NCBI GenBank assembly: GCA_947627885.1
Contig: CANQXP010000009.1
Location: 1 to 56,806, forward strand
DNA: 56,806 bases
Direction: 5' to 3'
From: an uncultured Rikenella sp.
GTDB lineage: Bacteria; Bacteroidota; Bacteroidia; Bacteroidales; Rikenellaceae
Shown: piece after piece, positions 25,187 through 34,341 of the stretch
How positions within the stretch are numbered: position 1 is the stretch's first letter
Layout: the number at the start of each line of letters is the position of its first letter
The notes under the pieces: model-generated
What the model was told of the DNA's origin: nothing
Database searches by the model: none
Seen by the model: only the letters and a program-made list of their open reading frames with translations
Translations under genes and position numbers: made by a program

Positions 25187-28100
25187 TTACTTGATACCGG
25201 CGTCGTGCAATTCTTTTTCGGTCTCTTCCATCTCCTCCTGGATCTGCCAGTCTTCGGTCGGCTCGGTCTGCAGGGGATGAATCTTCTCCTGGAGCCACTG
25301 GAAGGCGATGAACAGGGACGGGACGATGAAGAGCAGGGCCAGCGTACCGATGGTCATACCGCCGATCACGCCGGAACCCAGCGAACGGTTACCGTTGGCG
25401 CCCACGCCGCTGGCGACCATCAGCGGGAACAGCCCGACGATCATGGTCAGCACCGTCATCAGGATCGGACGCAGACGGGCCTTGGCCGCGCTGACCGCCG
25501 CAGCCGTCAGGCTCATGCCCGCGTGGCGGCGCTCGGTGGCGTACTCCGTCAGCAGGATGGCGGTCTTGGCCAGCAGGCCGATCAGCATGATAAGACCTAC
25601 TTGCAGGTAGATGTTATTTTCCAGCCCCATCATCTTGGCGAACAGGAAGGTACCCATCAGGCCGCAAGGCACGGCCAGCAGCACGGCGAACGGAACCACG
25701 AAGCTCTCGTACAGCGCGCACAGGATCAGGTAAACCATCAGGAAGCAGATCCCGAAGATGATCGTCGTGGTGCCGCTCTGCTGGCTCTCCTCGCGGGTGA
25801 TACCGCCGAAGTCGTAGCCGAAGCCGATCGGCAGGGCGGCCTGGGCCGTCTCCTCGACCGCGCGGATAGCGTCCCCGGAGCTGTATCCTTCGGCCGGCAT
25901 GGCGCTCACGGCGATGGAGTTGTACATGTTGAACCGGCTCAGCGTCTCGGCGCCGTAGGTACGGGTCAGGGTCACGAACTGGCTCAGCGGCGCCATCTCG
26001 CCGTTCGACAGCCGCACGAAGGTGTTGTCGAGCGACTCTTTGTCCAGCCGGTATTTCGGGTCGGCCTGGATCATCACGCGGTACACTTTCGAGAAACGGT
26101 TGAAGTTGGAGACGTACTGTCCGCCGTAGTAGCCTGACATGGTGCTCAGCACGGCGTCGGGAGTGATCCCGGCACGTTTGCATTTCGCGGCGTCCACGTC
26201 CACCAACCACTGCGGGTAGCGCACGTCGAAAGTAGAGTAGGCCATCGCGATCTCCGGCCGCTGGTTCAGGGCCGCCAGGTATTGTTGCACCGTGGTGAAG
26301 AAGGTGGTCACGTCCCCGCCGGTCTTGTCCTGCATCTGAACGTCCAGCGAGTTACCCATCCCGTAGCCGGGGATCATACCCGGCGCGATGGCGAATATCT
26401 GGGCGTCTTTGATGTCGGCCGTCCGGCCGTAGATCTGCCCGATCACCGCCTGCACGTTATCGCTCTTTTCGGGCCGTTCGTCCCACGGTTTCAGCTTGGC
26501 GATGATCATACCGAACGAGCTGCCCTGCCCGGCCAGCAGGCCGTAACCTGACACCTTCTGCAAGTGCAGGATCTGCGGGATCCCTTCGAGGCGTTTCTCG
26601 ATACGGTTCATGATCTCGTCGGTCGTCTGGAGCGAGTTGCCGGCGGCGGTGCTGACATTGACGAACAGCACGCCCTGGTCTTCCTCCGGCACCAGACTGG
26701 TCTTGGTGCTCCGCATCAAGACCACCAGCAGCACGATCGAGCAGGCCAGCAGCCCCCAGGTCAGCCAGCGATGCTTCACGAAGGTCAGGACGATCTTCTT
26801 ATATTTTTCGCTCAGCGTGTTGAAAGCGGCGTTGAAGGCTTTCCGGAAACGGGCGGCGAAATTGTTCTTCTGGCTCCCGTCCTCATTGAGGTAGGGCCGC
26901 AGCAGCAGGGCGCACAGGGCCGGGCTCAGCGTCAGCGCGTTGACGGCCGAGATACCCACGGCCACCGCCATGGTCAGACCGAATTGCGTGTAGAACGTAC
27001 CGGATGTGCTTCCCATGAACGACACCGGGATAAACACGGCCATGAACACCAGCGAGGAGGTGATAACGGCCCCGCTGATCCCTTTCATGGCGTCGATGCT
27101 GGCCATGTAGGAGGAGCGGTAGCCGACGTCGAAACGGGCCTGCACCGCCTCCACCACGATAATGGAGTCGTCCACCACGGTACCGATCACCAGCACCAGA
27201 GCGAACAGGGTGATCAGGTTGATACTGAACCCGGCCATCGCCATGAAGGCGAAAGTACCCACCAGCGACACGGTGATACCCACCAACGGAACCAGCGTGG
27301 AGCGCAAGTCCTGCAGGAAGACGTATACCACCAGGATCACCAGGATGACCGCCTCGAACAAGGTCTTCACCACATTCCGGATCGAAGCGAACAGGAAGTC
27401 GTTGGCGCTCATCACCTGGGTCAGCTCGACCCCTTTGGGCAGGCTCTTGGCGGCTTCGGCCAGGAACTTGTCGATCTGCTGGTTGACTTCGGTCGCGTTG
27501 GAGCCGGCGGTCTGGAAGATCACGCACGAGATACCCGGATGGCCGTCCATGCTGCCGTGGTAGGCGTAGCTTTCCTGTCCCAGCTCGATGTCGGCGATAT
27601 CTTTGAGTTTCAGCACTTCGCCGTCTTCGGTGGAGCGGATCACGATCTCGCCGAACTCTTCCGGCTGGATCAGCCGGCCGCGGTATTTCATTGTGTACTG
27701 GTAGGTTTCGCCGGAGTTCTCGCCGAACGAACCGGTCGCCGACTCGATGTTCTGCTCGGAGAGCGCCTTGGTCACGTCGGACGGGATCAGGTTGTACTGC
27801 GCCATGATGTCCGGCTTCATCCAGATACGCATACTGTAGTCGTCCCCCATGATCATCATGTCGCCCACGCCGGTGATACGCAGGATCTCCGGTTTCAGGT
27901 TGATGCTCATGTAGTTGGCCAGGAAGGTCTCGTCATACGAGTCGTCCGGGCTGTAAAGCGAGAACATTTGCAGCATACTGGTCTGCTGCTTGGAGGTGGT
28001 CACCCCGACCTGGGTCACCTCGGCCGGCAGCTGGCCCGTGGCCCTCGACACGCGGTTCTGCACGTTGACCGCCGCCATGTCGGGGTCGGTCCCCTGTTTG

Positions 28101-28384
28101 AAATAGACGGTGATGGTGACCGTCCCGGCATTGGTCGCCGTAGAGGTCATGTAGGTCATGTCCTCCACCCCGTTGATCGCCTCTTCCAGCGGGGCGATAA
28201 CGCTCTTCTGCAACGTCTCGGCGCTCGCCCCGAAATAGTTGGTGCTGACCTGGATGGTCGGCGGCGCGATGTCGGGATACTGCTCGACGGGCAGGGTGAA
28301 CAGCCCGATGATCCCCACCACCACGATCGCAATGGAGATAACCGCCGAAAAGACGGGGCGTTCTATAAAATGTCTCAGGTTCAT
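25187..28384 (-). CDS. RND multidrug efflux pump, HAE1/AcrB-MexB type
   Basis: 1065 residues, inner-membrane proton-driven pump with 12 helices and two large periplasmic loops. The proton-relay pair is visible in GTVVDDSIIVVEAV (about residues 405-406 for DD). Other typical motifs are ERPVFSAVISIAIVVVGI at the N-terminus, PAEVTQVGV, DVKY-like TFDVRYPQ and LLAKTAILLTEYATERR near the C-terminus. The pattern indicates hydrophobic-amphiphilic drug or bile salt export rather than metal export. The adaptor gene is 3 bp upstream and the outer-membrane factor follows. Confidence 0.96.
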   Translation of the reverse strand: MNLRHFIERPVFSAVISIAIVVVGIIGLFTLPVEQYPDIAPPTIQVSTNYFGASAETLQKSVIAPLEEAINGVEDMTYMTSTATNAGTVTITVYFKQGTDPDMAAVNVQNRVSRATGQLPAEVTQVGVTTSKQQTSMLQMFSLYSPDDSYDETFLANYMSINLKPEILRITGVGDMMIMGDDYSMRIWMKPDIMAQYNLIPSDVTKALSEQNIESATGSFGENSGETYQYTMKYRGRLIQPEEFGEIVIRSTEDGEVLKLKDIADIELGQESYAYHGSMDGHPGISCVIFQTAGSNATEVNQQIDKFLAEAAKSLPKGVELTQVMSANDFLFASIRNVVKTLFEAVILVILVVYVFLQDLRSTLVPLVGITVSLVGTFAFMAMAGFSINLITLFALVLVIGTVVDDSIIVVEAVQARFDVGYRSSYMASIDAMKGISGAVITSSLVFMAVFIPVSFMGSTSGTFYTQFGLTMAVAVGISAVNALTLSPALCALLLRPYLNEDGSQKNNFAARFRKAFNAAFNTLSEKYKKIVLTFVKHRWLTWGLLACSIVLLVVLMRSTKTSLVPEEDQGVLFVNVSTAAGNSLQTTDEIMNRIEKRLEGIPQILHLQKVSGYGLLAGQGSSFGMIIAKLKPWDERPEKSDNVQAVIGQIYGRTADIKDAQIFAIAPGMIPGYGMGNSLDVQMQDKTGGDVTTFFTTVQQYLAALNQRPEIAMAYSTFDVRYPQWLVDVDAAKCKRAGITPDAVLSTMSGYYGGQYVSNFNRFSKVYRVMIQADPKYRLDKESLDNTFVRLSNGEMAPLSQFVTLTRTYGAETLSRFNMYNSIAVSAMPAEGYSSGDAIRAVEETAQAALPIGFGYDFGGITREESQQSGTTTIIFGICFLMVYLILCALYESFVVPFAVLLAVPCGLMGTFLFAKMMGLENNIYLQVGLIMLIGLLAKTAILLTEYATERRHAGMSLTAAAVSAAKARLRPILMTVLTMIVGLFPLMVASGVGANGNRSLGSGVIGGMTIGTLALLFIVPSLFIAFQWLQEKIHPLQTEPTEDWQIQEEMEETEKELHDAGIK

Positions 28385-28387
28385 GAA

Positions 28388-29539
28388 TTAGTCCTCCTTG
28401 GTTTGGTTATCCGCAGCGGCGGCCGGAGCCGTTTTCGGCTTGATCGGCGTGCCTTCGCGGAGCAGGCCGACGCCCTCGGTCACGATCACCTCGCCCGGGG
28501 TCAGCCCTTCGTCTACGATAAATTCCTTGCCTCCGTTCACGCGAGTCACCTGCACCGGTGCGGACTGCGCTTTGCCGTCCACCACTTTATAGACGAACCT
28601 CTTGTCCTGTATCTCGTAAGTAGCCGATTGCGGGATCACCAGCGCATCGTTCTTCTCCACCGGGATAACCACGTTGCCCGTGCCGCCGCTGTGCAGCAGC
28701 CCCTCTTTGTTGGGGAACACGGCGCGCAGGCTGACGGTGCCCGTCGAACGGTCGATCACGCCGCTGATGGTTTCGATCTGCCCTTTGCTGGCATACTCCG
28801 ATTTGTCGCTCAGCATCAGGACGATCGCCGGCATCTGCTTGAGCGCCTCCTCTTTGGAGCCGTACTGACGGATCAGGCCCAGGAGCTGGTTCTCGGTCAT
28901 GGAGAAATAGACGTACATGTCCGAATTGTCGGAAACGGTGGTCAGCGGCTGCGGAATGGCGGAGCTGACCAGGGCCCCCACCCGGTAGGGCAGGGTGCCG
29001 ACCACCCCGTCCGAGGGGCTTTTCACCACCGTGTACGAAAGATTGTTGCGCGCGCTCACCTCCTGCGCCTTGGTCTGCGCCAGCTGCGCTTTGGCTGCGA
29101 GCAGCGAGTTCTTGGCCGTGCTCAGGTCGAACTCCGAAATGACGTTCTGTTTGAAAAGCTCCTGCTTGCTGTCGTAGGTCAGCTGCGAGGTGGCCAGCGC
29201 GGCCTCTGCGGCCGCCACGTTGGCCTGGGCCGTCTGCAAAGCCGCCTGGTAAGGCACCTGGTCGATAATGAACAGCGGCTGGCCGCTCTTGACCCGTTGC
29301 CCTTCGGTTACGCACACCTTGGTCAGCGTGCCGCTCACCTGCGGGTAGATATCGATATCCTGGCGACCGCGGATCGTTGCCGAATAGGCGCTGGAGAGCA
29401 TCCTGTCCGTCGGGGCGACCGCCATCACTGCATATTCCGTTTCCATCTGTGCCGTCGGAGCCTCCTTACAGCCTCCGGCAGCCAAACAGCAGACGGCCAA
29501 TACGCCTGCCTGCTTCATCTTACCTAACATTTTGCCCAT
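28388..29539 (-). CDS. RND efflux periplasmic adaptor (MFP/HlyD family)
   Basis: 383 residues. Lipoprotein signal ending AAGGC. Lipoyl-like half motifs (DIDIYPQVSGTLTKVCVTEG and YTVVKSPSDGVVGTLP) flank an alpha-helical hairpin of about 70 residues (LQTAQANVAAAEAALATSQ onward), followed by beta-barrel and membrane-proximal domains. It joins the RND pump to the outer-membrane channel. The in-frame ATG at 29518 is an alternative start that would shorten the signal peptide. First gene of the operon, divergent from the AraC-type gene, which may control it. Confidence 0.95.
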   Translation of the reverse strand: MGKMLGKMKQAGVLAVCCLAAGGCKEAPTAQMETEYAVMAVAPTDRMLSSAYSATIRGRQDIDIYPQVSGTLTKVCVTEGQRVKSGQPLFIIDQVPYQAALQTAQANVAAAEAALATSQLTYDSKQELFKQNVISEFDLSTAKNSLLAAKAQLAQTKAQEVSARNNLSYTVVKSPSDGVVGTLPYRVGALVSSAIPQPLTTVSDNSDMYVYFSMTENQLLGLIRQYGSKEEALKQMPAIVLMLSDKSEYASKGQIETISGVIDRSTGTVSLRAVFPNKEGLLHSGGTGNVVIPVEKNDALVIPQSATYEIQDKRFVYKVVDGKAQSAPVQVTRVNGGKEFIVDEGLTPGEVIVTEGVGLLREGTPIKPKTAPAAAADNQTKED

Positions 29540-29568
29540 TTTTATGTAACCTGTTTGGAATTAGGCCA

Positions 29569-29576
29569 CAAAGATA
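29569..29576 (-). promoter_or_regulatory. Bacteroidetes -7 box for the efflux operon
   Basis: CAAAGATA on the plus strand reads TATCTTTG on the minus strand, a TAnnTTTG match 30 bp before the adaptor start. It lies in the 157-bp gap shared with the divergent AraC-type gene, a natural place for regulator binding. Confidence 0.55.
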
Positions 29577-29696
29577 GGATCTTTTCGGTTTAGAAAACTA
29601 TTCGGAGTCAACTTAGTTTTGTTCATTTTCGGAACAACAACCGGCGAATACTCCGTGAAAAATATTAATTTTACTGCCATCATCAAAAAAACGACG

Positions 29697-30548
29697 ATGA
29701 AGCGGAGAAACTCGGAAACGGTTCTGGTTCAGAAATCTTTCATTGCCGGTACCTACAACCTGACCCACACCACCAGCCGGTTGTGGAAGCTCGACGGGGG
29801 AGTCATATTCATCTGCCGGGGAGGGACGGCCCGGGTGAGCATCGACCTGAAGGATTACGAGATCGTGGAGAACGCGCAGGTGGTGCTCTTACCTGGCTCG
29901 ATCTTCCGGATCGACAGCCTGAGCGGCGATTTCGCCATCTCCGTTTTCAGTTTTCCGAGGAATATGTTCCGCGAGGCGTCGTTCCGGATGGAGCCCGGTT
30001 TCTTCGGCTTCCTGAAAGAGCGCCCGTACTACGTCCTGCCGGCGGAAAACAAGCAGGCCGCCGACGGCCTGATGCAGGCCACGGCGGCCATCTACGCGGA
30101 CAAGGAGAACCGGTTCCGCAACCTGATCGCCAAAAACCAACTCCAGTGTTTCCTGTTGGATATTTATGACAAATCCTACCGGTATTTCGGCCGCAAGCAG
30201 ATCGAAGGGGGCAACCGGCAGGACGAGCTGTTCAAGAAATTCATGGCACTGGTGCACGAGTTCTCAGCTTCGGAGCGCGAGGTGACCTTTTATGCCGACA
30301 AGCTCTGCATCTCGACCAAATACCTGACCGCCATCTGCCGCCGCGTGAACGGCGACTCCGCCAAAATGATCATCGATAGTTTCGCCCTGCTGGAGATCAA
30401 GGTGTTGCTGCAATCCACGGAACTGAGCATCCAGGAGATCTCAGACCGGCTCAACTTTCCCGACCAGTCCTACATGGGGCGCTATTTCAAACGGCACGAA
30501 GGCGTCTCGCCCAAAGAGTACCGGAGCAGTGCGCTGACCGACTTTTAA
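29697..30548 (+). CDS. AraC-family transcriptional regulator
   Basis: 283 residues. An N-terminal cupin-like sensor region (about 1-170, with VIFICRGGTARVSIDLKDY) is followed by a C-terminal double HTH from about 185, including EVTFYADKLCISTKYLTAIC and LSIQEISDRLNFPDQSYMGR-type sequence that ends in the AraC signature FKRHEGVSPKEYR. The start at 29697 is the first ATG with a plausible N-terminus; an upstream extension in frame is AT-rich leader. It is divergent from the RND operon, so a regulatory role there is a fair inference; the inducer is unknown. Confidence 0.92.
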   Translation: MKRRNSETVLVQKSFIAGTYNLTHTTSRLWKLDGGVIFICRGGTARVSIDLKDYEIVENAQVVLLPGSIFRIDSLSGDFAISVFSFPRNMFREASFRMEPGFFGFLKERPYYVLPAENKQAADGLMQATAAIYADKENRFRNLIAKNQLQCFLLDIYDKSYRYFGRKQIEGGNRQDELFKKFMALVHEFSASEREVTFYADKLCISTKYLTAICRRVNGDSAKMIIDSFALLEIKVLLQSTELSIQEISDRLNFPDQSYMGRYFKRHEGVSPKEYRSSALTDF

Positions 30549-30605
30549 GTCGGTTTCTTATGAATAAGCAGGTAATTCCGAGGAGATGCCGGGGATGGGA
30601 CGGAA

Positions 30606-30971
30606 TTATTGCGTCCGCTGGCTGATCAGATAAAGGGCTGACGCGGCGGCGATCAGAACCGGTACCGCCACGGCGACGATACGCAGAATCCGCCTTTTCC
30701 GCAGTTTCGACCGGACGGGACGGATATCCGCTTCGCCCGACTCGATGGCTTCGACGATCTCCCGGTAGGAATCGAGGACTTTCCGGCTTGGGTTCGGGTT
30801 GAACCGGACCTCCCGTTCGAAAGCCTTCCGCAGCGCCTCGTATTTCTCGTCGAGGTGCCCGTCGCTGGCCAGCCAGGCGCGGAAGCGGTCCGATACCCTC
30901 CTCTCGACTTGGTCTTCGGTCAGGTACCGGTCGATGATCTCCTGTATCCTTTGCTGCGAATCGTTGCTCAT
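30606..30971 (-). CDS. Truncated FecR-like anti-sigma factor
   Basis: About 121 residues from the ATG at 30971 (a GTG at 30986 is possible). An N-terminal cytoplasmic helical part (IQEIIDRYLTEDQVERRVSD, then FRAWLASDGHLDEKYEALRK) resembles the sigma-binding region of Bacteroidetes FecR proteins. One membrane helix lies near 90-110 (ILRIVAVAVPVLIAAASALY). It ends seven residues later, so the periplasmic FecR domain of 200 or more residues is absent. It lies 113 bp downstream of an ECF sigma gene on the same strand. Confidence 0.65.
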   Translation of the reverse strand: MSNDSQQRIQEIIDRYLTEDQVERRVSDRFRAWLASDGHLDEKYEALRKAFEREVRFNPNPSRKVLDSYREIVEAIESGEADIRPVRSKLRKRRILRIVAVAVPVLIAAASALYLISQRTQ

Positions 30972-31084
30972 ATATAGTCGGTACACAATTGGGCCGGAAC
31001 GGGGTTCCGGGGCGGATGAGTGAATCGGTTGTCGGGCGGTCTGCGCACGGCGGCGGCCCGGCCGGGGTTCTTTACGGCCTGCGC

Positions 31085-31747
31085 CTATATCTTGAGGACG
31101 TGCCTGATCTGTTTCAATGCCTGGGACAGGTGGTTCGCCACATTGTGCTTGGTCGTGTCCAGGCGCTGCGCGATATCCTCGTGCGACAGGTTCTGCTGGC
31201 GGCTCATTTCGAAAATCTTCCGCCGCATCGACGGCATGTTCTCGATCGTCAGTTCGATGAGCAACTCCCGCTCCTGGGCGATCAGGATATCTTCGGCCGT
31301 CAGGTTCTCCGTATCGTCGGAGTCGATCTGCTTTTGGTATTTCTCGGAAACTTTCTTGCGTTTGAACTGGTTCATGACCGCATTGCGGGCAACCGTGTAC
31401 AGCAGGGTTCTGACATTTTTGGTCGGGTCGAGCTCGGCGCGCCGCTCCCAGAGGGTCATAAAAACGTTCTGCGCGATCTCCTCGGCATCTTCCCGCGAGC
31501 GCAGCAACTTGTACAGGAAGTTCTCGATCATGTCCCGGTAATGGATGTACACCACCTTGTAAGCCTCGTGATCCCCGTCGCGAAGCGCTTCGAGCAACCG
31601 TGCGGTAATGACACTGTTCTCAAGGGATGTTTCCGCCTGCCTGTCCGTTCCGCGGCCTTCCGGTTCCTTCCGGCCGGAATCCGAATCCTGGCTCAGGGTT
31701 GAGGCAGGCGAATGGCTGTTGCTTCGAAATAAATATGACACGGACAT
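31085..31747 (-). CDS. ECF RNA polymerase sigma factor, Bacteroidetes sigma-70 family
   Basis: 220 residues. Region 2 starts near residue 55 (LLEALRDGDHEAYKVVYIHY) with DAEEIAQNVFMTLWERR, and region 4 has SRQQNLSHEDIAQRLDTTKH plus NVANHLSQALKQIR as HTH. The first 45 or so residues are a polar, low-complexity extension (SNSHSPASTLSQDSDSGR), longer than usual for this family. The start codon is ATG, but a later start cannot be excluded. With the short membrane protein downstream it forms a sigma/anti-sigma pair; it is divergent from the fimbrial operon. Confidence 0.9.
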   Translation of the reverse strand: MSVSYLFRSNSHSPASTLSQDSDSGRKEPEGRGTDRQAETSLENSVITARLLEALRDGDHEAYKVVYIHYRDMIENFLYKLLRSREDAEEIAQNVFMTLWERRAELDPTKNVRTLLYTVARNAVMNQFKRKKVSEKYQKQIDSDDTENLTAEDILIAQERELLIELTIENMPSMRRKIFEMSRQQNLSHEDIAQRLDTTKHNVANHLSQALKQIRHVLKI

Positions 31748-32133
31748 AATTTTTTAAATCCCGGAGGCCGGCCCTGCGGCACGGCTTCCGTCAGGCGCCG
31801 CCTGTTATATATTCAATATCCCTGCCAAAATATCTCTTTTCCGGCTAACAAAAAACCGTCCTCCGGAATTCATCACACGCCGGTTGTAAATCTACATAAT
31901 CTGCAACTGAAACCAGGGCCGTTTTTCATTTTCCGTAACACGTGGAGGCCCCAAGAAAGCCTGTTGCGCATATAATGTCCAACCTGTTTTATTGTTGCGT
32001 AATTAGTTGTAAAAAAGGAAGATACGTGTTTATATAATGGTCGATCCAGATTGTATTACCAGTGTAAGGAAAAATGTAGGGTCCGCCACTGGGGGATCGA
32101 AACATGAAAAACATTCATAAACCATTATCTAAC
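31748..32133. other. AT-rich divergent regulatory region before the fimbrial operon
   Basis: About 385 bp between the sigma factor and the first fimbrial gene, clearly richer in A/T than the coding DNA around it. TTG triplets at 31993-32010 and TACGTGTTTATATAATG at about 32023 resemble promoter parts, but no perfect TAnnTTTG box is seen. No gene and no invertible-promoter repeats were recognised. Confidence 0.4.
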
Positions 32134-33360
32134 ATGAAAACATCAAATCGTTTTTTAGTAGCCTTGTTGAGCGCGGGCTTGCTCGCTTCATGTGCGAAGG
32201 ATGTGCATCAGGAAACGCCGGTTGCGAATAGGGAAAAGCACGTGGTCATCTCCCTGGGCGGCGTCCAGTCCAAGGCCGCAGACCCCGTGGAGCTGCTCTC
32301 CACGACTCCCGATGTGGACAACATCGCCATTTTCGTGACCAATTCCGCCGGAACCATCCTCAAGAAAGTCGAAGTCGATAAGGACGTGACTCCCGATTCG
32401 GATTGGGATAAGCTGACCGACGAAGGGTTGCTGATCCCCAATGTAGGGACTGAAGCCACCTCCCTGTCGATCTATGGGAACTACAAGAAAGATGCCGACA
32501 CGTATGTGACGGGCGAGGTGGGCGACGCGATCACCGTGGCCACTACGTATGACCAACAGCAAGGCTCGAAAGTGCTTTACTCCGGGACCGAGGCCCTGTC
32601 TGCTTTCAGCGTGAGCGTAGAGAATGTGAACGACGAGAACGTCTACACTTTCACCGGCTCCGTGACGATCAAACCTGCCGTGGCCCGTATCCAGATCAAG
32701 CAGTTCTCTTTCGTCGAGAACGGGAGCGAGACCGTCACCAACAACTCCAACGGGGAGCAGGCGCTGGTGGAATGGACAAGCCTGACCGGCGAGTTGCTGG
32801 GGGTTTACTTCAACAACTTCTATAAGGAGTACGACGGTTCGGCCGTAGCCGCATCGCTGATGACAAACACTTCGGCTTTCGGCCGCGTGACCGACGGCAA
32901 ATGGCTCTTCGGCGCCGACGCCTCCGAGACGGACGAAGCGGAATACGCGAGCTACAACCAGTGGAATGGCGGATCGTACACCGCTTACGACCTGGATGAG
33001 TTCAACAACCCGGCCGTCCCGGCTGACAAGAAGAGCTTCGCGTTCAACTTCTTCCCGGGGCAGACACCGTACGTCCACTTCAACCTGGGCAACGTGACCG
33101 CCGCGGACATCACCAGCGACAACGAGAATGCCTACAACCCGCGGCTGCTGCCGCTGTCGAAGTACGTCAACGTGGTCAACTTCACGAACGCTTCGGGCGA
33201 CGTGACCTTCGAAGCCGGCAAGATTTACAACGTCAGCATCGAGGTTAAGCCGCAGTTCATGCACACCGACCTGAACACGGTCGTTTACAACATTTCGCTG
33301 ACCGTTACGATCGCCGACTGGACCGAAGAGGATATCGATCCCGGTTTCCAGCAGCAATAG
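32134..33360 (+). CDS. Fimbrillin, Mfa1/FimA-like major subunit
   Basis: About 408 residues from the ATG at 32134 (32104 is an in-frame alternative, adding 10 residues). Lipoprotein signal with LLASC. Mid-protein features of the Mfa-like fimbrillin fold are visible: VDNIAIFVTNSAGTILKK, TVKP-like VTIKPAVARIQIKQF and AGKIYNVSIEVKP. The C-terminal strand runs ITVADW-like to TIADWTEEDIDPG. Such subunits are exported as lipoproteins, cut by an Arg-gingipain-like protease and polymerised by strand exchange on the cell surface. First gene of a seven-gene operon. Confidence 0.85.
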   Translation: MKTSNRFLVALLSAGLLASCAKDVHQETPVANREKHVVISLGGVQSKAADPVELLSTTPDVDNIAIFVTNSAGTILKKVEVDKDVTPDSDWDKLTDEGLLIPNVGTEATSLSIYGNYKKDADTYVTGEVGDAITVATTYDQQQGSKVLYSGTEALSAFSVSVENVNDENVYTFTGSVTIKPAVARIQIKQFSFVENGSETVTNNSNGEQALVEWTSLTGELLGVYFNNFYKEYDGSAVAASLMTNTSAFGRVTDGKWLFGADASETDEAEYASYNQWNGGSYTAYDLDEFNNPAVPADKKSFAFNFFPGQTPYVHFNLGNVTAADITSDNENAYNPRLLPLSKYVNVVNFTNASGDVTFEAGKIYNVSIEVKPQFMHTDLNTVVYNISLTVTIADWTEEDIDPGFQQQ

Positions 33361-33435
33361 GGCTTAGGTCCTGACACGGCGGGGAGGGCAGACCTCCCCG
33401 CTTTTCCACATGACACAGCTAATTAACTGAGTGAA

Positions 33436-34335
33436 ATGAAAGGATACAAATATATAACTATCCTGTTTTTGGCTTTTACACTCGTAGGGTGTATCCGGGA
33501 TGACGGTTCCGGGCTGGACTGCGACCGAACGCGCATATCGTTCTCGTATTACGGCGATGCTCCGGGCAGCGCCTGCCGGTTCCTCGACAAAACGGATAAC
33601 GTGACCCTGTTCGTCTATGACAGCGACGGCAAACTGGTTCTCACGGCAACGAAAGACCTGGCCGCCCTGCAAAGCTACAAAGGGATCGACCTGAACCTGC
33701 CCGACGGGAACTACACCCTGGTGGCATGGACCAACCTCACCTCGAAAACGCAGGTCAACAACGCCGAGCAGTTATCGGAAGCGGTTCTGGGTTGTGCGGA
33801 CTATTACGCCGGCAGCTCCCTGATCCAACACGAAAACGATTCGGTCTATTACGCCGCCAAAAAGATAACGGTCGTGCAGAGTACGTTCCGCAACGAGGAG
33901 ATGCAGTTCTCCCAGGCGCACGTTCCCCTGCGCATCCATGTCACGGGCGTTGCGGCGCCGATGACGCGGGCCGGCGCGCCGGTGGACGTGGACATCGTCA
34001 ACCTCCATCCCCAGATGGGTTTCGACGGCGCGAGCACCCGCACCTTAACGACAACTTTCCGGGCCCCGCTGGCCTACGACGCGCAGACGGGGGATTACAT
34101 AGCCAATGTGTATGCCTATCGGTTTTCAGACGATAACGATATACAACTCAATTTATCGGGCAGCGGCGGAGGCGAGCTCTATAAGACCGTCGCCCTGACG
34201 GATTTTATGAACGATCACTCCATTTCCGTGGAGGATAAGGATGAAGCGGAAATAGCCATACGCTTCCGATTCAACAACACTTCGGTGGATGTCTCCCCTT
34301 GGGAAGAAGAGGATGTCGACCCGACTCAAAAATAG
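33436..34335 (+). CDS. FimB/Mfa2-family fimbrial anchor lipoprotein
   Basis: 299 residues. Lipoprotein signal ending LVGC. The FimB/Mfa2 hallmarks are RISFSYYGDA, then DNVTLFVYDSDGKLV followed by DLNLPDGNYTLVAWTNL, and a second domain starting near QAHVPLRIHVTG. The C-terminus ends FRFNNTSVDVSPWEEEDVDP, very close to the C-terminal tail style of the major subunit. Anchor subunits fix the fimbrial shaft to the outer membrane and limit its length. It lies between the major subunit gene (75 bp gap) and a minor fimbrillin gene (6 bp gap). Confidence 0.85.
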   Translation: MKGYKYITILFLAFTLVGCIRDDGSGLDCDRTRISFSYYGDAPGSACRFLDKTDNVTLFVYDSDGKLVLTATKDLAALQSYKGIDLNLPDGNYTLVAWTNLTSKTQVNNAEQLSEAVLGCADYYAGSSLIQHENDSVYYAAKKITVVQSTFRNEEMQFSQAHVPLRIHVTGVAAPMTRAGAPVDVDIVNLHPQMGFDGASTRTLTTTFRAPLAYDAQTGDYIANVYAYRFSDDNDIQLNLSGSGGGELYKTVALTDFMNDHSISVEDKDEAEIAIRFRFNNTSVDVSPWEEEDVDPTQK

Positions 34336-34341
34336 GAACTC

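Noticed and set aside
26564-29527. 987-residue open frame antisense to the RND pump and adaptor
   Set aside because: Mirror of two very well-conserved genes; composition is typical of a third-position-bias shadow and it crosses gene borders.
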